Below, in pieces: positions 53,105-62,714 of a DNA stretch of 64,000 nucleotides. Origin of the DNA: Verrucomicrobia bacterium SCGC AAA164-M04 (GTDB taxonomy: Bacteria > Verrucomicrobiota > Verrucomicrobiae > Verrucomicrobiales > Akkermansiaceae); NCBI GenBank assembly GCA_000383735.1, contig KB912071.1, forward strand, positions 6,161 to 70,160, in the 5' to 3' direction. Made by a program: the position numbers and the translations under genes. Under the pieces are notes generated by a model. It was given only the letters and a program-made list of their open reading frames with translations. It was not told the origin of the DNA and did no database searches. How positions within the stretch are numbered: the first letter of the stretch is position 1; every line of letters begins with the position of its first letter.

Positions 53105-55402
53105 CTATTTTCTCCGACGACGGGCATTCTTACTTACTGACTTGCGAACAGTCTTTCTGCGCGCTGATTCCCCTTTTTTTCCTGCTGGCTTCTTTTTTGC
53201 GAAATTGCGAACTCCCCTTTTTTGGGACGCTCCTCCAATCACCTCTATGATTTTGAAATCCACCTTCATTCCAATTCGATCAATCTCGTCTACTACCACT
53301 TTCATACGAGTTCCAGATTGAAGGATTTGGCCACGACTATTTGCGAAGCGGTCAGCATTATTTTCAAAAAACCAGCGTCCCTCTGGGAAGCCAGCTCTCT
53401 TAACAAGCCCGCGTTGAAGAATATCAGTGCATTCCATAAAAAGGCCCATTGCCCGGACTTCAGTGATAATTGCATCAAATACCGGCGGCTCTTCCTTGCG
53501 CGACGACAACTCAAGCCACTCCAACATTTTCATACGCCTGCTCTCGGTTTCTGCATCCGAACTCGTTCGCTCAGTTCCAGAAATGTGCTCGGCAATTTCA
53601 ATGCAGCGCTTCGAATCCGGTGTTCGGTCGATTTCTTTTGGCCTGTTTTTAAGCAAAGCTTGCAAGGACCGGTGCATTACAAGATCAGCGTAACGTCGGA
53701 TGGGACTGGTGAAGTGACAGTAATCGGTCTTGGCGAGGCCATAATGACCATCAGGAGTCGCCATATAACATGCTCTTTTAAGACTTTTTAGAAGCCCTAC
53801 CTTTATTGCTGGCTCCTCAAGCGAACCTTTCGCCGAATTAATTAGATTTTGAATATGGCGACGATTAGTGAGGTCACCTGGTTCATATCCGTGGGAACGG
53901 GCAAGCTCCGCAAATTCCTTTAACTTGTCTGGATCAGGATCTTCATGAACCCGGTAAATCGTCGGCCGATTTGAATTCTTAACCATACGGGCTACCGCTT
54001 CATTTGCCACAAGCATGAATTCTTCAATTAATTGATGGCTCTCGTTGTATTCTTCACGCTGATATCCAGTCGGCACACCTTTATCGTCCAGAACTATGCT
54101 GACTTCAGGCATATCCAAATCGAGCCCACCATTATCGAAGCGGCGCTTCCGAAGGAGCGAAGCTAAATCCCAAGCCTCACGAATCCTATTCCCAAGTCTC
54201 CCCCCCTTGCCTAGATCTTCTAAAATCTCTTGAGCCTCCTCATAAGCATATTTCCGCGGGGTGCAAATCACAGCATCACAAAAGTAGGTTTCCACGATCC
54301 GTCCCTTGACATCAAAATCAATAACCACGCACTTAGTAAGCCTATCCTCTTGGGGGACTAAGGAACAAATGCCGTTACTTAATTCCTCGGGCAACATTGG
54401 AATGACACGGTCGACAAGATAGGTCGAGTTGCCACGTTCACGCGCTTCAAGATCCATAACGCTCTCAGGTTTAACGTAGTAGGAAACATCAGCGATATGG
54501 ACCGCCAATCGCCAACCATTTTCAGCTTTTTCAACCAATATAGCATCGTCGAAATCCTTCGCTGTTTTTGGATCAATTGTTATGACATCGCGCTCCCGCC
54601 AATCTTCACGGCGAGCAATTTCGTCCTCTGGTATCACCATCGGAATCTTCTTTGCGGCTTCAACAACATGACTCGGGAATGTTGCATTAATCCCGTGTTG
54701 ATGGACGATTGCTTCGACATCGACCCCGGGATCCCCGGGCCAGCCTAGGACCTCGATAAGTTGCCCTTTAGGTATGGCCTTGGCGTGTTCCCATTCGGTG
54801 ATCTCTGCGACCACGAGCTGCCCAGATCTCGCATCCAGAGTATCCCCGATCTGGATCGATGGTGGTAAGCGTTCGTCATTGGTTTGCACCGACGAAGACT
54901 TGCCCTTTTTAACAAAAATCCCTGTCACCCTACTCGAGCGTCGTTCAACGATCTCTATCACCCGCGCGCGTAAATCATTATGTTCCCTAGACGCCGAATT
55001 GTTTTTCACCAATTTCGCTCGAACGATATCACCATCGAGGGCAATTCCCATTGAGCGAGGCGAAATGTAAAAACGATCCTGCTCGTCGAAGTCAATTCCT
55101 GTGGCAAGATTCTCCTCGTCTGCTTTGTCAGGAAAAAACCACCCATGCCCTCCCGGTGCCGCTTTCAGCTTTCCAACCAATCCCCCGCGACTCCGACCCG
55201 CACCACTGACGCTAAAACGCCCCTTCTTTCCCTGAACAATTTCTCCGGCCTCAACTAACTCTGTAAGATTTTCACGAAGCTTCCTGCGCATACTTCCGGA
55301 CAATTCAAGAGCCCGAGCAAGCTCGCTCTTGTTACACGGTCGGCCACCCTCATTACCTAAAAGCGCAATAATACGCTTTTTCATCTCCTCTGGTCTCGCC
55401 AT
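53105..55402 (-). CDS. rnr: ribonuclease R
   Basis: A 3'-5' exoribonuclease of 765 residues that degrades structured RNA. An N-terminal helix-turn-helix (LARALELSGSMRRKL) is followed by cold-shock domains (GKKGRFSVS, GHGWFFPDK) and the RNB catalytic domain with ITIDPKTAKDFDDAI carrying the metal-binding Asp residues, and TSPIRRYADLVMHR. An S1 domain (EVRAMGLFMECTDILQRGLV) and a very basic tail (KKKPAGKKG...RRRRK) end it. Normal family length. Divergent from the pseudopilin-like gene. Confidence 0.95.
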   Translation of the reverse strand: MARPEEMKKRIIALLGNEGGRPCNKSELARALELSGSMRRKLRENLTELVEAGEIVQGKKGRFSVSGAGRSRGGLVGKLKAAPGGHGWFFPDKADEENLATGIDFDEQDRFYISPRSMGIALDGDIVRAKLVKNNSASREHNDLRARVIEIVERRSSRVTGIFVKKGKSSSVQTNDERLPPSIQIGDTLDARSGQLVVAEITEWEHAKAIPKGQLIEVLGWPGDPGVDVEAIVHQHGINATFPSHVVEAAKKIPMVIPEDEIARREDWRERDVITIDPKTAKDFDDAILVEKAENGWRLAVHIADVSYYVKPESVMDLEARERGNSTYLVDRVIPMLPEELSNGICSLVPQEDRLTKCVVIDFDVKGRIVETYFCDAVICTPRKYAYEEAQEILEDLGKGGRLGNRIREAWDLASLLRKRRFDNGGLDLDMPEVSIVLDDKGVPTGYQREEYNESHQLIEEFMLVANEAVARMVKNSNRPTIYRVHEDPDPDKLKEFAELARSHGYEPGDLTNRRHIQNLINSAKGSLEEPAIKVGLLKSLKRACYMATPDGHYGLAKTDYCHFTSPIRRYADLVMHRSLQALLKNRPKEIDRTPDSKRCIEIAEHISGTERTSSDAETESRRMKMLEWLELSSRKEEPPVFDAIITEVRAMGLFMECTDILQRGLVKRAGFPEGRWFFENNADRFANSRGQILQSGTRMKVVVDEIDRIGMKVDFKIIEVIGGASQKRGVRNFAKKKPAGKKGESARRKTVRKSVSKNARRRRK

Positions 55403-55639
55403 GGGGATACTTTGGACTACTTCAACGATCTTAACAACTACCGTATCAGAACTTCCAAAATCATATTTTGCCCTCTCAACCCAGGAAATTCACACAGATG
55501 AGAACCAAAATCCTTCCAAGGATTGTCCCCCAAGCGCACTTATCGATCATCGCAGGGTAGAAGCAGAAAGGCTTTGGTTGCCAAGTCCCTAAAAATCAAT
55601 TAATCCTTTTTCACCAGTCAATATTATCACCAAAACATC

Positions 55640-56251
55640 ATGAAACACACACCCTCATCTTCGTTTATGCGGCGCGGATTCACGCTCGTTGAACTACTTG
55701 TCGTTATTGCAATTATCGCCGTTCTAGCCTCTCTGGGGTTTGGAATGTATAATAAGGCCCTAGAGACCACAAAAAAGACCGAAGCAACCCAATGTCTTGG
55801 CAAATTAGTCATGGCCTGTGATGCTTTCTTTGAGGAATATCAAGCTCTTCCAATGGCCACCACTTCGGCCATCGATTCTGAGCAAGTCACCGATAATCGA
55901 TTGATGGGACCACTTCTTGGCCAACAAGGTGCCCAGAACGAGAATCCGAAATTTCAAACCTTCTTCACCTGGAAACAGGCCAAGGGAAAGGGTGATTCTG
56001 CATATGGTGGGCTCGAACGCACTGAAAACCGTGCCGAGCTTCTTGGGCCGTGGTTTAACCCTAGCAAGGCAGATCGCTACTATCGAATCATGTTTAACTA
56101 TGATTACGATAACCAGCTGCGTGAGCCACAAGCCCTTGGAAACGAAATTATCTGGGACCGCCGCGTCATAGCTTACCACATGGGTAAGGATGGAAAAATT
56201 GGTGGCAAGAACGATTCCGACAATGTTTACAGCTGGAACAAGAGCAGGTAG
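55640..56251 (+). CDS. type II secretion/type IV pilin-like prepilin
   Basis: The 203-residue protein has the prepilin signature RRGFTLVELLVVIAIIAVLA at residues 11-30: cleavage before Phe and Glu at +5. The rest is a helix then a globular part with repeated Trp and Tyr, ending MGKDGKIGGKNDSDN, a Ca-binding-like tail. No assembly ATPase or platform gene is in the window, so it is an orphan pseudopilin; such orphans are numerous in Verrucomicrobia. It has its own terminator. Confidence 0.9.
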   Translation: MKHTPSSSFMRRGFTLVELLVVIAIIAVLASLGFGMYNKALETTKKTEATQCLGKLVMACDAFFEEYQALPMATTSAIDSEQVTDNRLMGPLLGQQGAQNENPKFQTFFTWKQAKGKGDSAYGGLERTENRAELLGPWFNPSKADRYYRIMFNYDYDNQLREPQALGNEIIWDRRVIAYHMGKDGKIGGKNDSDNVYSWNKSR

Positions 56252-56272
56252 TCCTATTTCATAAAGCCCTTC

Positions 56273-56310
56273 AACATCCGGTCGTTCCCCGTGAACGTCC
56301 GGATGTTTTT
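56273..56310. terminator. strong intrinsic terminator between convergent genes
   Basis: AACATCCGG and CCGGATGTT pair outside, CGTTC and GAACG inside, with one U-U mismatch, around a short loop; five T follow at 56306-56310. It serves the prepilin gene and reaches the 3' end of the convergent gene that stops at 56309. Confidence 0.78.
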
Positions 56311-57574
56311 ACATACAAGGAACCAGTATTCCGTCACGCATTCCGTGTATCTTTTTTTTATCTGCCGGAACAATCGTGGCTAGACAACCACCCAAGGAAT
56401 TCTGCCCGTTCTGGCTTACGAAATAGTAAGGGCAAAGACGGACCCGCCCCACCATCATACGGATTTCGCCCGTCTCGGGGTTAAAGTAAGGGTGCTCAAC
56501 CAGTTTTGTATCCTGAAATTCCTGCATCACCCTAGGATGTGAAGTAAAGTCAGTCTGAGCTTCCCTCACTGCTGTTCTCCATCTCTCCAGGGGTTCGTCA
56601 TGCCCAATCGTTACACCACGCGAGCCCCACGCGAGATCGCTGAACCCGCTGACTTTCAGAACGAGGCGCCGATCTTTCTGGCTGAACTCCCCAACTTCGT
56701 CCCACGAGCTTACTTCAAGCCTAGGAATTGCTGCGTGAGGAGGAATCTCCGATGGATCAACAGGCCAGCCATAAGGAATAAGTTTCTTCAATATATGCAA
56801 GTGACTTCCTCGCAGTTCTTTTTTCCAAATCTTCCGGAGCGATGGGGCCCAGAAAAGAGCAAGCCATAATTTCTCCTCAAAGTGGGGTTTCAAAGGAGGG
56901 GTAATCTTACCACCTTGCGCCAAGTCTCGAATCGCAGGAATCGATTCCCAGTCGAATAACTCGAAAAAGCGATAGCTCTCACGCTTACCAGCCTCCCACT
57001 TTTCAGCCTGATGGACCATGAATTTCTCACCCAGCTCCTCTGCCAGCCAATCCATTTCCGGCCGATAATCTTTTGATTCTTCGGAAACCAGAATATCAGC
57101 ACCGTCCTCAAAAAGGGAAGCAAAGCCATCTAGCATTCCCCTTGGCCCACCAAAAATCTCAAAACCCGCCTTAGCATAAGTTTGACTCAACCACGCCAAG
57201 GTTCCGATGCCCCCAGGAACTCCGTCCAATTCCGAAGCGCTAAAACCATCCTCAGTCAAAAGCAAATCGGGGCGAATCACCTTTGGGATTACATTGCGTT
57301 GCTCGCTTGACCGCTGATGATTGATCATCCAGTTAGGTTTCCCGGCATCAAGTAACTTAGCGATCCACTCCGGACGTCTTCCTTCAGAACTTAACCGATA
57401 AAGCTCATCACTCACGCATTGAAAACGATGCAGAGGGCGGCCTAGACGATTGAGCGTTTTCTTTTGGTTCTTACTCAGCTGAAATGGTTCGGGCGACCAA
57501 ATCCATTCACGATTTGCGAAAAAACCCGCTTTTGGGGCGGAATTTTCCAGATCAGCAAGAGTCAAAGTGGGCAT
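56309..57574 (-). CDS. conserved-looking hypothetical protein, possibly ATP-grasp-like
   Basis: The 421-residue cytoplasmic protein has no signal or helix. I do not recognise it with confidence. TEDGFSASELDGVPGGIGT near residue 110 and LVLKVSGFSDLAWGSRGVTIG near 310 resemble the substrate and ATP-binding parts of ATP-grasp ligases (Lys in a VLK strand, then a Gly-rich loop), and HPYFNPETGEI...GRVRLCPYYF could be the metal strand. If so it would join a carboxylate to an amine. It is the last gene before tatC and divergent from it. Confidence 0.6.
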   Translation of the reverse strand: MPTLTLADLENSAPKAGFFANREWIWSPEPFQLSKNQKKTLNRLGRPLHRFQCVSDELYRLSSEGRRPEWIAKLLDAGKPNWMINHQRSSEQRNVIPKVIRPDLLLTEDGFSASELDGVPGGIGTLAWLSQTYAKAGFEIFGGPRGMLDGFASLFEDGADILVSEESKDYRPEMDWLAEELGEKFMVHQAEKWEAGKRESYRFFELFDWESIPAIRDLAQGGKITPPLKPHFEEKLWLALFWAPSLRKIWKKELRGSHLHILKKLIPYGWPVDPSEIPPHAAIPRLEVSSWDEVGEFSQKDRRLVLKVSGFSDLAWGSRGVTIGHDEPLERWRTAVREAQTDFTSHPRVMQEFQDTKLVEHPYFNPETGEIRMMVGRVRLCPYYFVSQNGQNSLGGCLATIVPADKKKIHGMRDGILVPCM

Positions 57575-57706
57575 CTGAGCGAAAATCTATCAAGTCATAG
57601 CAAGGAGGCAACCCCTTGAAAGTTCATCCTTTTCTCGTCGTAGTTCAGTGGCAGGAAAATTTTCCATTGTCCTTAGGGAAATCCCGCGTATGCAAATCCC
57701 CGTCGC

Positions 57707-59152
57707 ATGTTCATTCTCAATAAAATTTTCAAACTTCGGGATAAAGCTAATCCGGAGGAGGAAAAACCCTTTCTCGATCATCTCGAGGATTTGAGGATTA
57801 TGGTCACGAGAGTTGTTCTCACGCTTCTCATATCGACCTTGGCCTGTTTCGTTTATAAGGATGAACTCATGTCGGTGATTCGGCGCCCAGTAGAGCAGGT
57901 CTGGGTAGAACGACATGAAGCCACCCTTCCCGAAAACGAAGAGATTTCTCTCGATGATTGGGAAAATGCTCTCACCTTCGCAGAGGTTTCAGCCCCCCTT
58001 GGCCAGTATGATTCAGGACTTGCCGATCGTTGGTGGGAAAGGGCGACAGACAAGCGGACTCGCCGGCTTACTGAAGCCGCTATTCTTTACCGAGCATCCC
58101 TTAAGCTCCCAGACGATGCTAGGGAAGATTTCATCAGTTCAATCTCGGATGATAAAAGCGAGGCACGAGAGCTTGCCCTTAAGCTCCTAGTCAGCAAGCC
58201 CGCGGACAATTTGAACGCCGAGGGGAATCTTCGGCTCATGAGCTCGCTCAAGCCGACCGAAACCTTCATGCTTACGATGAAACTCGCTTTCTTCGCTGGC
58301 ATTATCGTCTCCTTTCCCTTTCTCCTCTATTTCCTGCTCCAATTTATCGTCCCGGGCCTAAAGGACGAGGAACGTAAGGCTCTTTGGCCAGCTCTCCTCA
58401 TCGGCTTTGGGCTATTTCTTGGCGGAGTTCTTTTCGCCTACTTTTTTGTTTTACCAAATGTTCTTACCTTCTTTTACGAATGGGGTAAGAGCATGGGGAT
58501 CTCCAATGATTGGCGCATCGGCTACTACATATCTTTTGCAACCACTTTCGTCCTAATCTTTGGCCTCGCATTTGAACTCCCGGTGGTCGTTATGACCTTG
58601 GTCAAGATCGGCCTGCTCAGCCACAGCATGATGCGCGAAACCCGATCGTATGCGATCCTCGCCATCTTTGTGATCGCGGCTTTGATCACTCCAACCCCAG
58701 ACATGATGACCCTGTCGCTCCTAGCGGTCCCAATGGTCATCCTATACGAAATTTGCATTTGGCTTTCTTACTTCCATGAGAAAAAGGTTAAAAAGCTTGA
58801 AGAAGAGGAAGAAAAAGAGCGAATGGCGCGCCTTCTTTCCTCTTCGGATGATGATCCTGATTTAGACCCTGACCCGGGTCACGATCCATATCATCATGAC
58901 GATCACGATCCATATCATCATGACGAATACCATGATGATCATGATCCACACTACCATCCTGACCACGAAAACATGGATCTTGCTGGAGAAGGGGAGGATA
59001 AAGACGTTAGTGACAACTATATGGATTACCCGGGCGAGCATCAGACTCCGGAAGAAGACCCTAACCACGAGTCTCTGCCTGAGGACGATCCTGATTACGA
59101 CCCGCTCCTTCCTGATGAGGATCTTCCGGATGAGGAAAAAGACCGCAAGTGA
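57707..59152 (+). CDS. tatC: Sec-independent protein translocase TatC, enlarged
   Basis: The core of the Tat translocase, which exports folded proteins with twin-arginine signals such as the DUF1501 and DUF1552 proteins. At 481 residues it is nearly twice the usual ~250. HLEDLR (25-30) and helix 1 are followed by a loop of about 135 residues (52-188) against roughly 50 normally. The usual core resumes with TETFMLTMKLAFFAG, VSFPFLLYFLLQFIVPGL and ALITPTPDMMT (325-335). The C-terminal tail from about 361 is a Lys/Glu coiled stretch, then a His/Asp-rich segment (392-420, 11 His in 29 residues) with repeated DPYHHD, then an acidic end. Start ATG at 57707. tatA and tatB are not in the window. Confidence 0.93.
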   Translation: MFILNKIFKLRDKANPEEEKPFLDHLEDLRIMVTRVVLTLLISTLACFVYKDELMSVIRRPVEQVWVERHEATLPENEEISLDDWENALTFAEVSAPLGQYDSGLADRWWERATDKRTRRLTEAAILYRASLKLPDDAREDFISSISDDKSEARELALKLLVSKPADNLNAEGNLRLMSSLKPTETFMLTMKLAFFAGIIVSFPFLLYFLLQFIVPGLKDEERKALWPALLIGFGLFLGGVLFAYFFVLPNVLTFFYEWGKSMGISNDWRIGYYISFATTFVLIFGLAFELPVVVMTLVKIGLLSHSMMRETRSYAILAIFVIAALITPTPDMMTLSLLAVPMVILYEICIWLSYFHEKKVKKLEEEEEKERMARLLSSSDDDPDLDPDPGHDPYHHDDHDPYHHDEYHDDHDPHYHPDHENMDLAGEGEDKDVSDNYMDYPGEHQTPEEDPNHESLPEDDPDYDPLLPDEDLPDEEKDRK

Positions 59153-59191
59153 TTCTGGTAAAGCTATCGATGATCGTCTAGTTATAGGACC

Positions 59192-60067
59192 ATGCAATCA
59201 ATGACCGGATTCGGTCGGGGTGAACACGCGGATGATGGACTCATCGCACGGGTTGAAATCGCGACTGTAAACCGCAAGCAGGCTGACATCCATTTCAACC
59301 TGCCACGCGAACTCACAGGCCTAGAGGCGGATCTTCGCAAATTGGTCCTGCGATTTATTTCCCGTGGCAGAGCGAATGTTTCAATTCATCTCGAGCGGAC
59401 CTCTGGCTCCGACGATTCGTTCAGCGTCGATTCTGATCGAGTTCGAGCTCTCGAGACGGCTTTCAATGAAATCTCGAACCTCATTGGTCGCCAAGTCCAG
59501 CTGGGAGCGGCCGACTTCATAAAAGCTCCGGGGGTCCTAACTTTCGCCCACTCCGGCTGGGATGTTATAGAGGTCGAAAAAGCAATCCGCCCGGCCCTTC
59601 AGGCCTCTTTGGAAAATTTGGTTAAGATGCGAAAGGCTGAAGGAGCTGATCTTGAGTCAGATTTTCTCCAACGGCTCACCTCTCTCGAGAAGCACGCCGA
59701 AATTATCGGCAAGGCCACGCCTAAGGTCGTTGAACGCCAACGTGAGCTCCTGCACAATCGCTTGCGGGAAGCTGAGATTGAAGTCGATCTCAATGACGAA
59801 CGTCTCCTAAAGGAAGTCGCCCTCTTTGCTGACCGATCTGATATTTCTGAGGAAACAACTAGGCTCTCATCTCACATCAATCGTTTCCGCGAGTATCTCA
59901 ATTCCGACGAACCTGTTGGTCGGTCACTTGACTTCCTGTGCCAAGAAATTAACCGGGAGTTCAACACGATCGGGTCAAAAGCAAATGATGCTGGCATTGG
60001 CCAGAGTGTTGTTGGGGCAAAAACTGAACTCGAAAAAATACGGGAACAGGTTCAGAATATCGAATGA
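59192..60067 (+). CDS. yicC: YicC family endoribonuclease-like protein
   Basis: The 291-residue protein matches the YicC family throughout: MQSMTGFGRG at the start, EIATVNRKQADIHFNLPREL, and the C-terminal DUF1732 part with DISEETTRLSSHINRF and GRSLDFLCQEINREFNTIGSKAND. YicC proteins act as endoribonucleases in E. coli. It begins 39 bases after tatC. The usual downstream gmk is not here. Confidence 0.94.
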   Translation: MQSMTGFGRGEHADDGLIARVEIATVNRKQADIHFNLPRELTGLEADLRKLVLRFISRGRANVSIHLERTSGSDDSFSVDSDRVRALETAFNEISNLIGRQVQLGAADFIKAPGVLTFAHSGWDVIEVEKAIRPALQASLENLVKMRKAEGADLESDFLQRLTSLEKHAEIIGKATPKVVERQRELLHNRLREAEIEVDLNDERLLKEVALFADRSDISEETTRLSSHINRFREYLNSDEPVGRSLDFLCQEINREFNTIGSKANDAGIGQSVVGAKTELEKIREQVQNIE

Positions 60068-60204
60068 TAAAATGGCGCCGCCAGATTCTTCGTTATCTCC
60101 TTTTCTGAAAATAGCTGACCAACCTTCTCATATTCGGAAAAAAGTCTACCCAAAGTGCGGCGCCTCGTGGCCTAAGATAGGAAACTTCTCCAAGGTATCG
60201 TGAA

Positions 60205-61380
60205 CTAGGTCTCGATCGTTATATATTTGTATTTGCTGCGGTGAACCCAAACACTTTGGACTAAACCTAGTAAGAACATACAGATTACTACAAAGGTGCC
60301 GGAGTAACTCACTAAAGGCAGAGGAATCCCCGTAATAGGTGTAAGCAAGACACACATTCCAATGCTTTCAAACATGTGAGCAAAAAAGAGACCTACAACC
60401 CCGCCTACAATAATCCTCCCCGCCAAATCACGACTGTAAAAAGCAATGAAGAGACATTGAATAAGAAGGAGGGCAAATGATGTGACCAACAACAGAGCTC
60501 CCCGAAACCCCTGCTCCTCAGCAATAACAGCAAAAATAAAATCGTTATGAGCCGTTGTCCAAGGAATCAGCTTTTTAGCGTGAAGTGATTGCTGCTCCTC
60601 CGTGGCTCCAAACCCCGTCCCTTTCCATCCAGCTTTACCTACCGCAGTCGAGACCCAGTAAGCGGCATAAGTTTTATCAGTGTTTTCCACCACTCCTGTT
60701 TCGAGCGATTCCAGATAGGTTTCCACTCGCTCCGTTCCCCGCTCTGACGCGGTCGGCATGACAGCATAGTAGGCGATAGGAGCCATCCCAATTGCAATAG
60801 CAGCCAGGAAGATCAAATACCGCCATGGAATCCCACTGACGAGCATTATGACTACTGCAACCGGAAGCCATACGAGAGCAGACCCCATATCACCCAATTT
60901 CACGACAAGGAGGAAAGGGATACCAGTGAGGCTACCAATGAGAAGAACCCTAAAAAAAGGTTCACCAAAAAATCGATGTATTTTGGGCAAATCCTGAGCA
61001 AGTGTCGCAATTACCAAGATTCCGGCTGCGATCGCACTTTGGGCAGGCTGAAAGGTTATTGGCCCCATACTCAAGCGGTGAGAAACATCATTGGCGTCCA
61101 TCGCTTTAACCGTAAGCGCCAGCCCGACTACATAAATCGGAACCCCCAACCAGCGAACCCAGCGATAGTCGACTAGGGAGACACCGAAATAAACGAGTGT
61201 CCCCAGACCAATCCAAATTTTCTGACGTCCTGCGAAAAACTCGCCACCCGATATACCGCTAGGTCCAGGCAAGTGACGTGCAGCGCTCTCTATGGCAAAG
61301 ATTCCAAAGACCAAGAGCCCGTACATTGTAAGCACGAGGACCCAGTTCATTCCAAGAATTTTCCGGAAAAGAGGCGTCAT
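60205..61380 (-). CDS. rodA: rod-shape-determining peptidoglycan polymerase RodA
   Basis: A SEDS-family glycosyltransferase of about ten helices that polymerises lipid II with PBP2 in side-wall elongation. The 391-residue protein has KLGDMGSALVWLP, AHNDFIFAVIAEEQGF and TGIPLPLVSYSGT, corresponding to the conserved PDLGTAL, HTDFIFAVxAEE and TGIPLPFVSYGGS motifs. Substitutions (Pro to Gly, Gly to Ser) are mild. It is convergent with yicC with a 137-base gap, in which I see only an unconvincing 43-codon frame. Confidence 0.92.
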   Translation of the reverse strand: MTPLFRKILGMNWVLVLTMYGLLVFGIFAIESAARHLPGPSGISGGEFFAGRQKIWIGLGTLVYFGVSLVDYRWVRWLGVPIYVVGLALTVKAMDANDVSHRLSMGPITFQPAQSAIAAGILVIATLAQDLPKIHRFFGEPFFRVLLIGSLTGIPFLLVVKLGDMGSALVWLPVAVVIMLVSGIPWRYLIFLAAIAIGMAPIAYYAVMPTASERGTERVETYLESLETGVVENTDKTYAAYWVSTAVGKAGWKGTGFGATEEQQSLHAKKLIPWTTAHNDFIFAVIAEEQGFRGALLLVTSFALLLIQCLFIAFYSRDLAGRIIVGGVVGLFFAHMFESIGMCVLLTPITGIPLPLVSYSGTFVVICMFLLGLVQSVWVHRSKYKYITIET

Positions 61381-61580
61381 AGTGAGTTCAAAAGGGAACT
61401 TACGCAGTTCCCCATTGCGATAACACTCAAAAACATCGCCCTCTAAAGATTGTGGCTAAAATCGCCCCTAAAAATTGGATCAACCAATAATCTGAATCGA
61501 CATGAATCGAATCAGAACCCAAATCGCAACGACAATTAGGGCCCTAAATAAACAAAAAGCCAAACTTTAGAAAAAGATCT

Positions 61581-62657
61581 TCAAATCTTTTGAAGATAGT
61601 CGGGAACGTCCTGTTTCTGGCTTGATGGGGGTGCTGTTGCAGAAACAAAAGAAAGGACTCCTCCTACTCCGGCACCATGGGGAGCGTCCAACAATCCCGA
61701 ACCCTCGGCAATCGGAAAGACGTAAGTTTTACCTCTGCTCGTGATCCGATAGACTCTAAGCCCAATGAGACAAGCGGGAATTAAGATAGAAAATCCAATC
61801 AGAGTATTCGAAACCCAAATCTTTGAGACAAGTTTATCCCAAAGATTTGACTTATTAGGTAGTGGGCTATTTTCTTCGTCCATAACGAAGGTTTGCCCCC
61901 CTAAAAGCGATCCGCCCTCCTTGCTCACAATTCCCTCAAGCCTCTCGAGACCCAACGAAAGCTGAATCGAAAAACTCTCCAGCTGTGAAGCCGGATCAGA
62001 TTTTTCGAGAGCATCTTCAATCGCGAGGCGAAGGACCTTTTCTCGTTCCTCCAATCTCACGACATCTACTACCTTATTCGAGAAAACAAGCTGAGAACGC
62101 CCTGAATTCCCCATGAAATAGAAAACAACTGCTAACGGATCATCCCCCTCGAAATGAGATTCCACGAGCGCCTCAAGACTCTCTCCTTGCGGGATTTCTT
62201 GCAAACCATCAAAGAGATAAATGTGACAATCAATAATGAAGTCTCTTGCATGGCGATTAAGCAAAGTCTCCCTATCTCGAAATTCCTGGGTTGGGAGAAG
62301 CTCTTGAGGATCGACCAAATACCCAACTTCTACACCCCTAAAATAAGCCGGGAAATATTCCTCTCCGATTGCCTTTGACCATTCCGAGGACCTTGGAGCT
62401 TCCTCTGGGAGCTCTCGAATCTCCGGATCTAAAACAATTACTTCCTGAATTTCTGAATCGAGAATCTCACGCGCCAATTTTCCCATCAAACTTGAGCCAG
62501 GAATATATTCTCCTGACTCCAATGCTTCTAGCTCTTGATCATCCCACTCTGGAAGTCCGTCGGAGCCATCCTCTTTTACGAGAGAATTCTTTGATAAGGT
62601 TTGAGCACAAAGCAAGTGAAGCATACCCGCTAAAACAAAAGCGAACACCCTGCTCAT
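61581..62657 (-). CDS. secreted protein with C-terminal membrane helix
   Basis: I recognise no family. The 358-residue protein has a signal peptide (MSRVFAFVLAGMLHLLCAQT), an acidic mixed alpha/beta domain (about 80-240, with FIIDCHIYLFDGLQEIP and DPLAVVFYFMGNSGRSQLVF) and one membrane helix (LIGFSILIPACLIGLRVY, about 292-309), then a Gly/Ser-rich tail. The middle domain could be a TPM-related fold, given its neighbour. Its ATG overlaps a possible stop of that neighbour as ATGA if one G is removed there. The 200 bases downstream to rodA hold no gene. Confidence 0.72.
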   Translation of the reverse strand: MSRVFAFVLAGMLHLLCAQTLSKNSLVKEDGSDGLPEWDDQELEALESGEYIPGSSLMGKLAREILDSEIQEVIVLDPEIRELPEEAPRSSEWSKAIGEEYFPAYFRGVEVGYLVDPQELLPTQEFRDRETLLNRHARDFIIDCHIYLFDGLQEIPQGESLEALVESHFEGDDPLAVVFYFMGNSGRSQLVFSNKVVDVVRLEEREKVLRLAIEDALEKSDPASQLESFSIQLSLGLERLEGIVSKEGGSLLGGQTFVMDEENSPLPNKSNLWDKLVSKIWVSNTLIGFSILIPACLIGLRVYRITSRGKTYVFPIAEGSGLLDAPHGAGVGGVLSFVSATAPPSSQKQDVPDYLQKI

Positions 62658-62714
62658 CCTGCAACCTCCCCTTTCTTCCCGCCAAGAAGCTCGGAGGTCT
62701 CGGCTCCTTCTTGT

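Noticed and set aside
53427..53693. Plus-strand frames inside rnr
   Set aside because: Antisense shadows of the RNB domain with no family similarity.
60073..60203. 43-codon frame beginning MAPPDSSLS between yicC and rodA
   Set aside because: It is short, matches nothing I recognise, and lies in the spacer between convergent genes; not supported as a gene.
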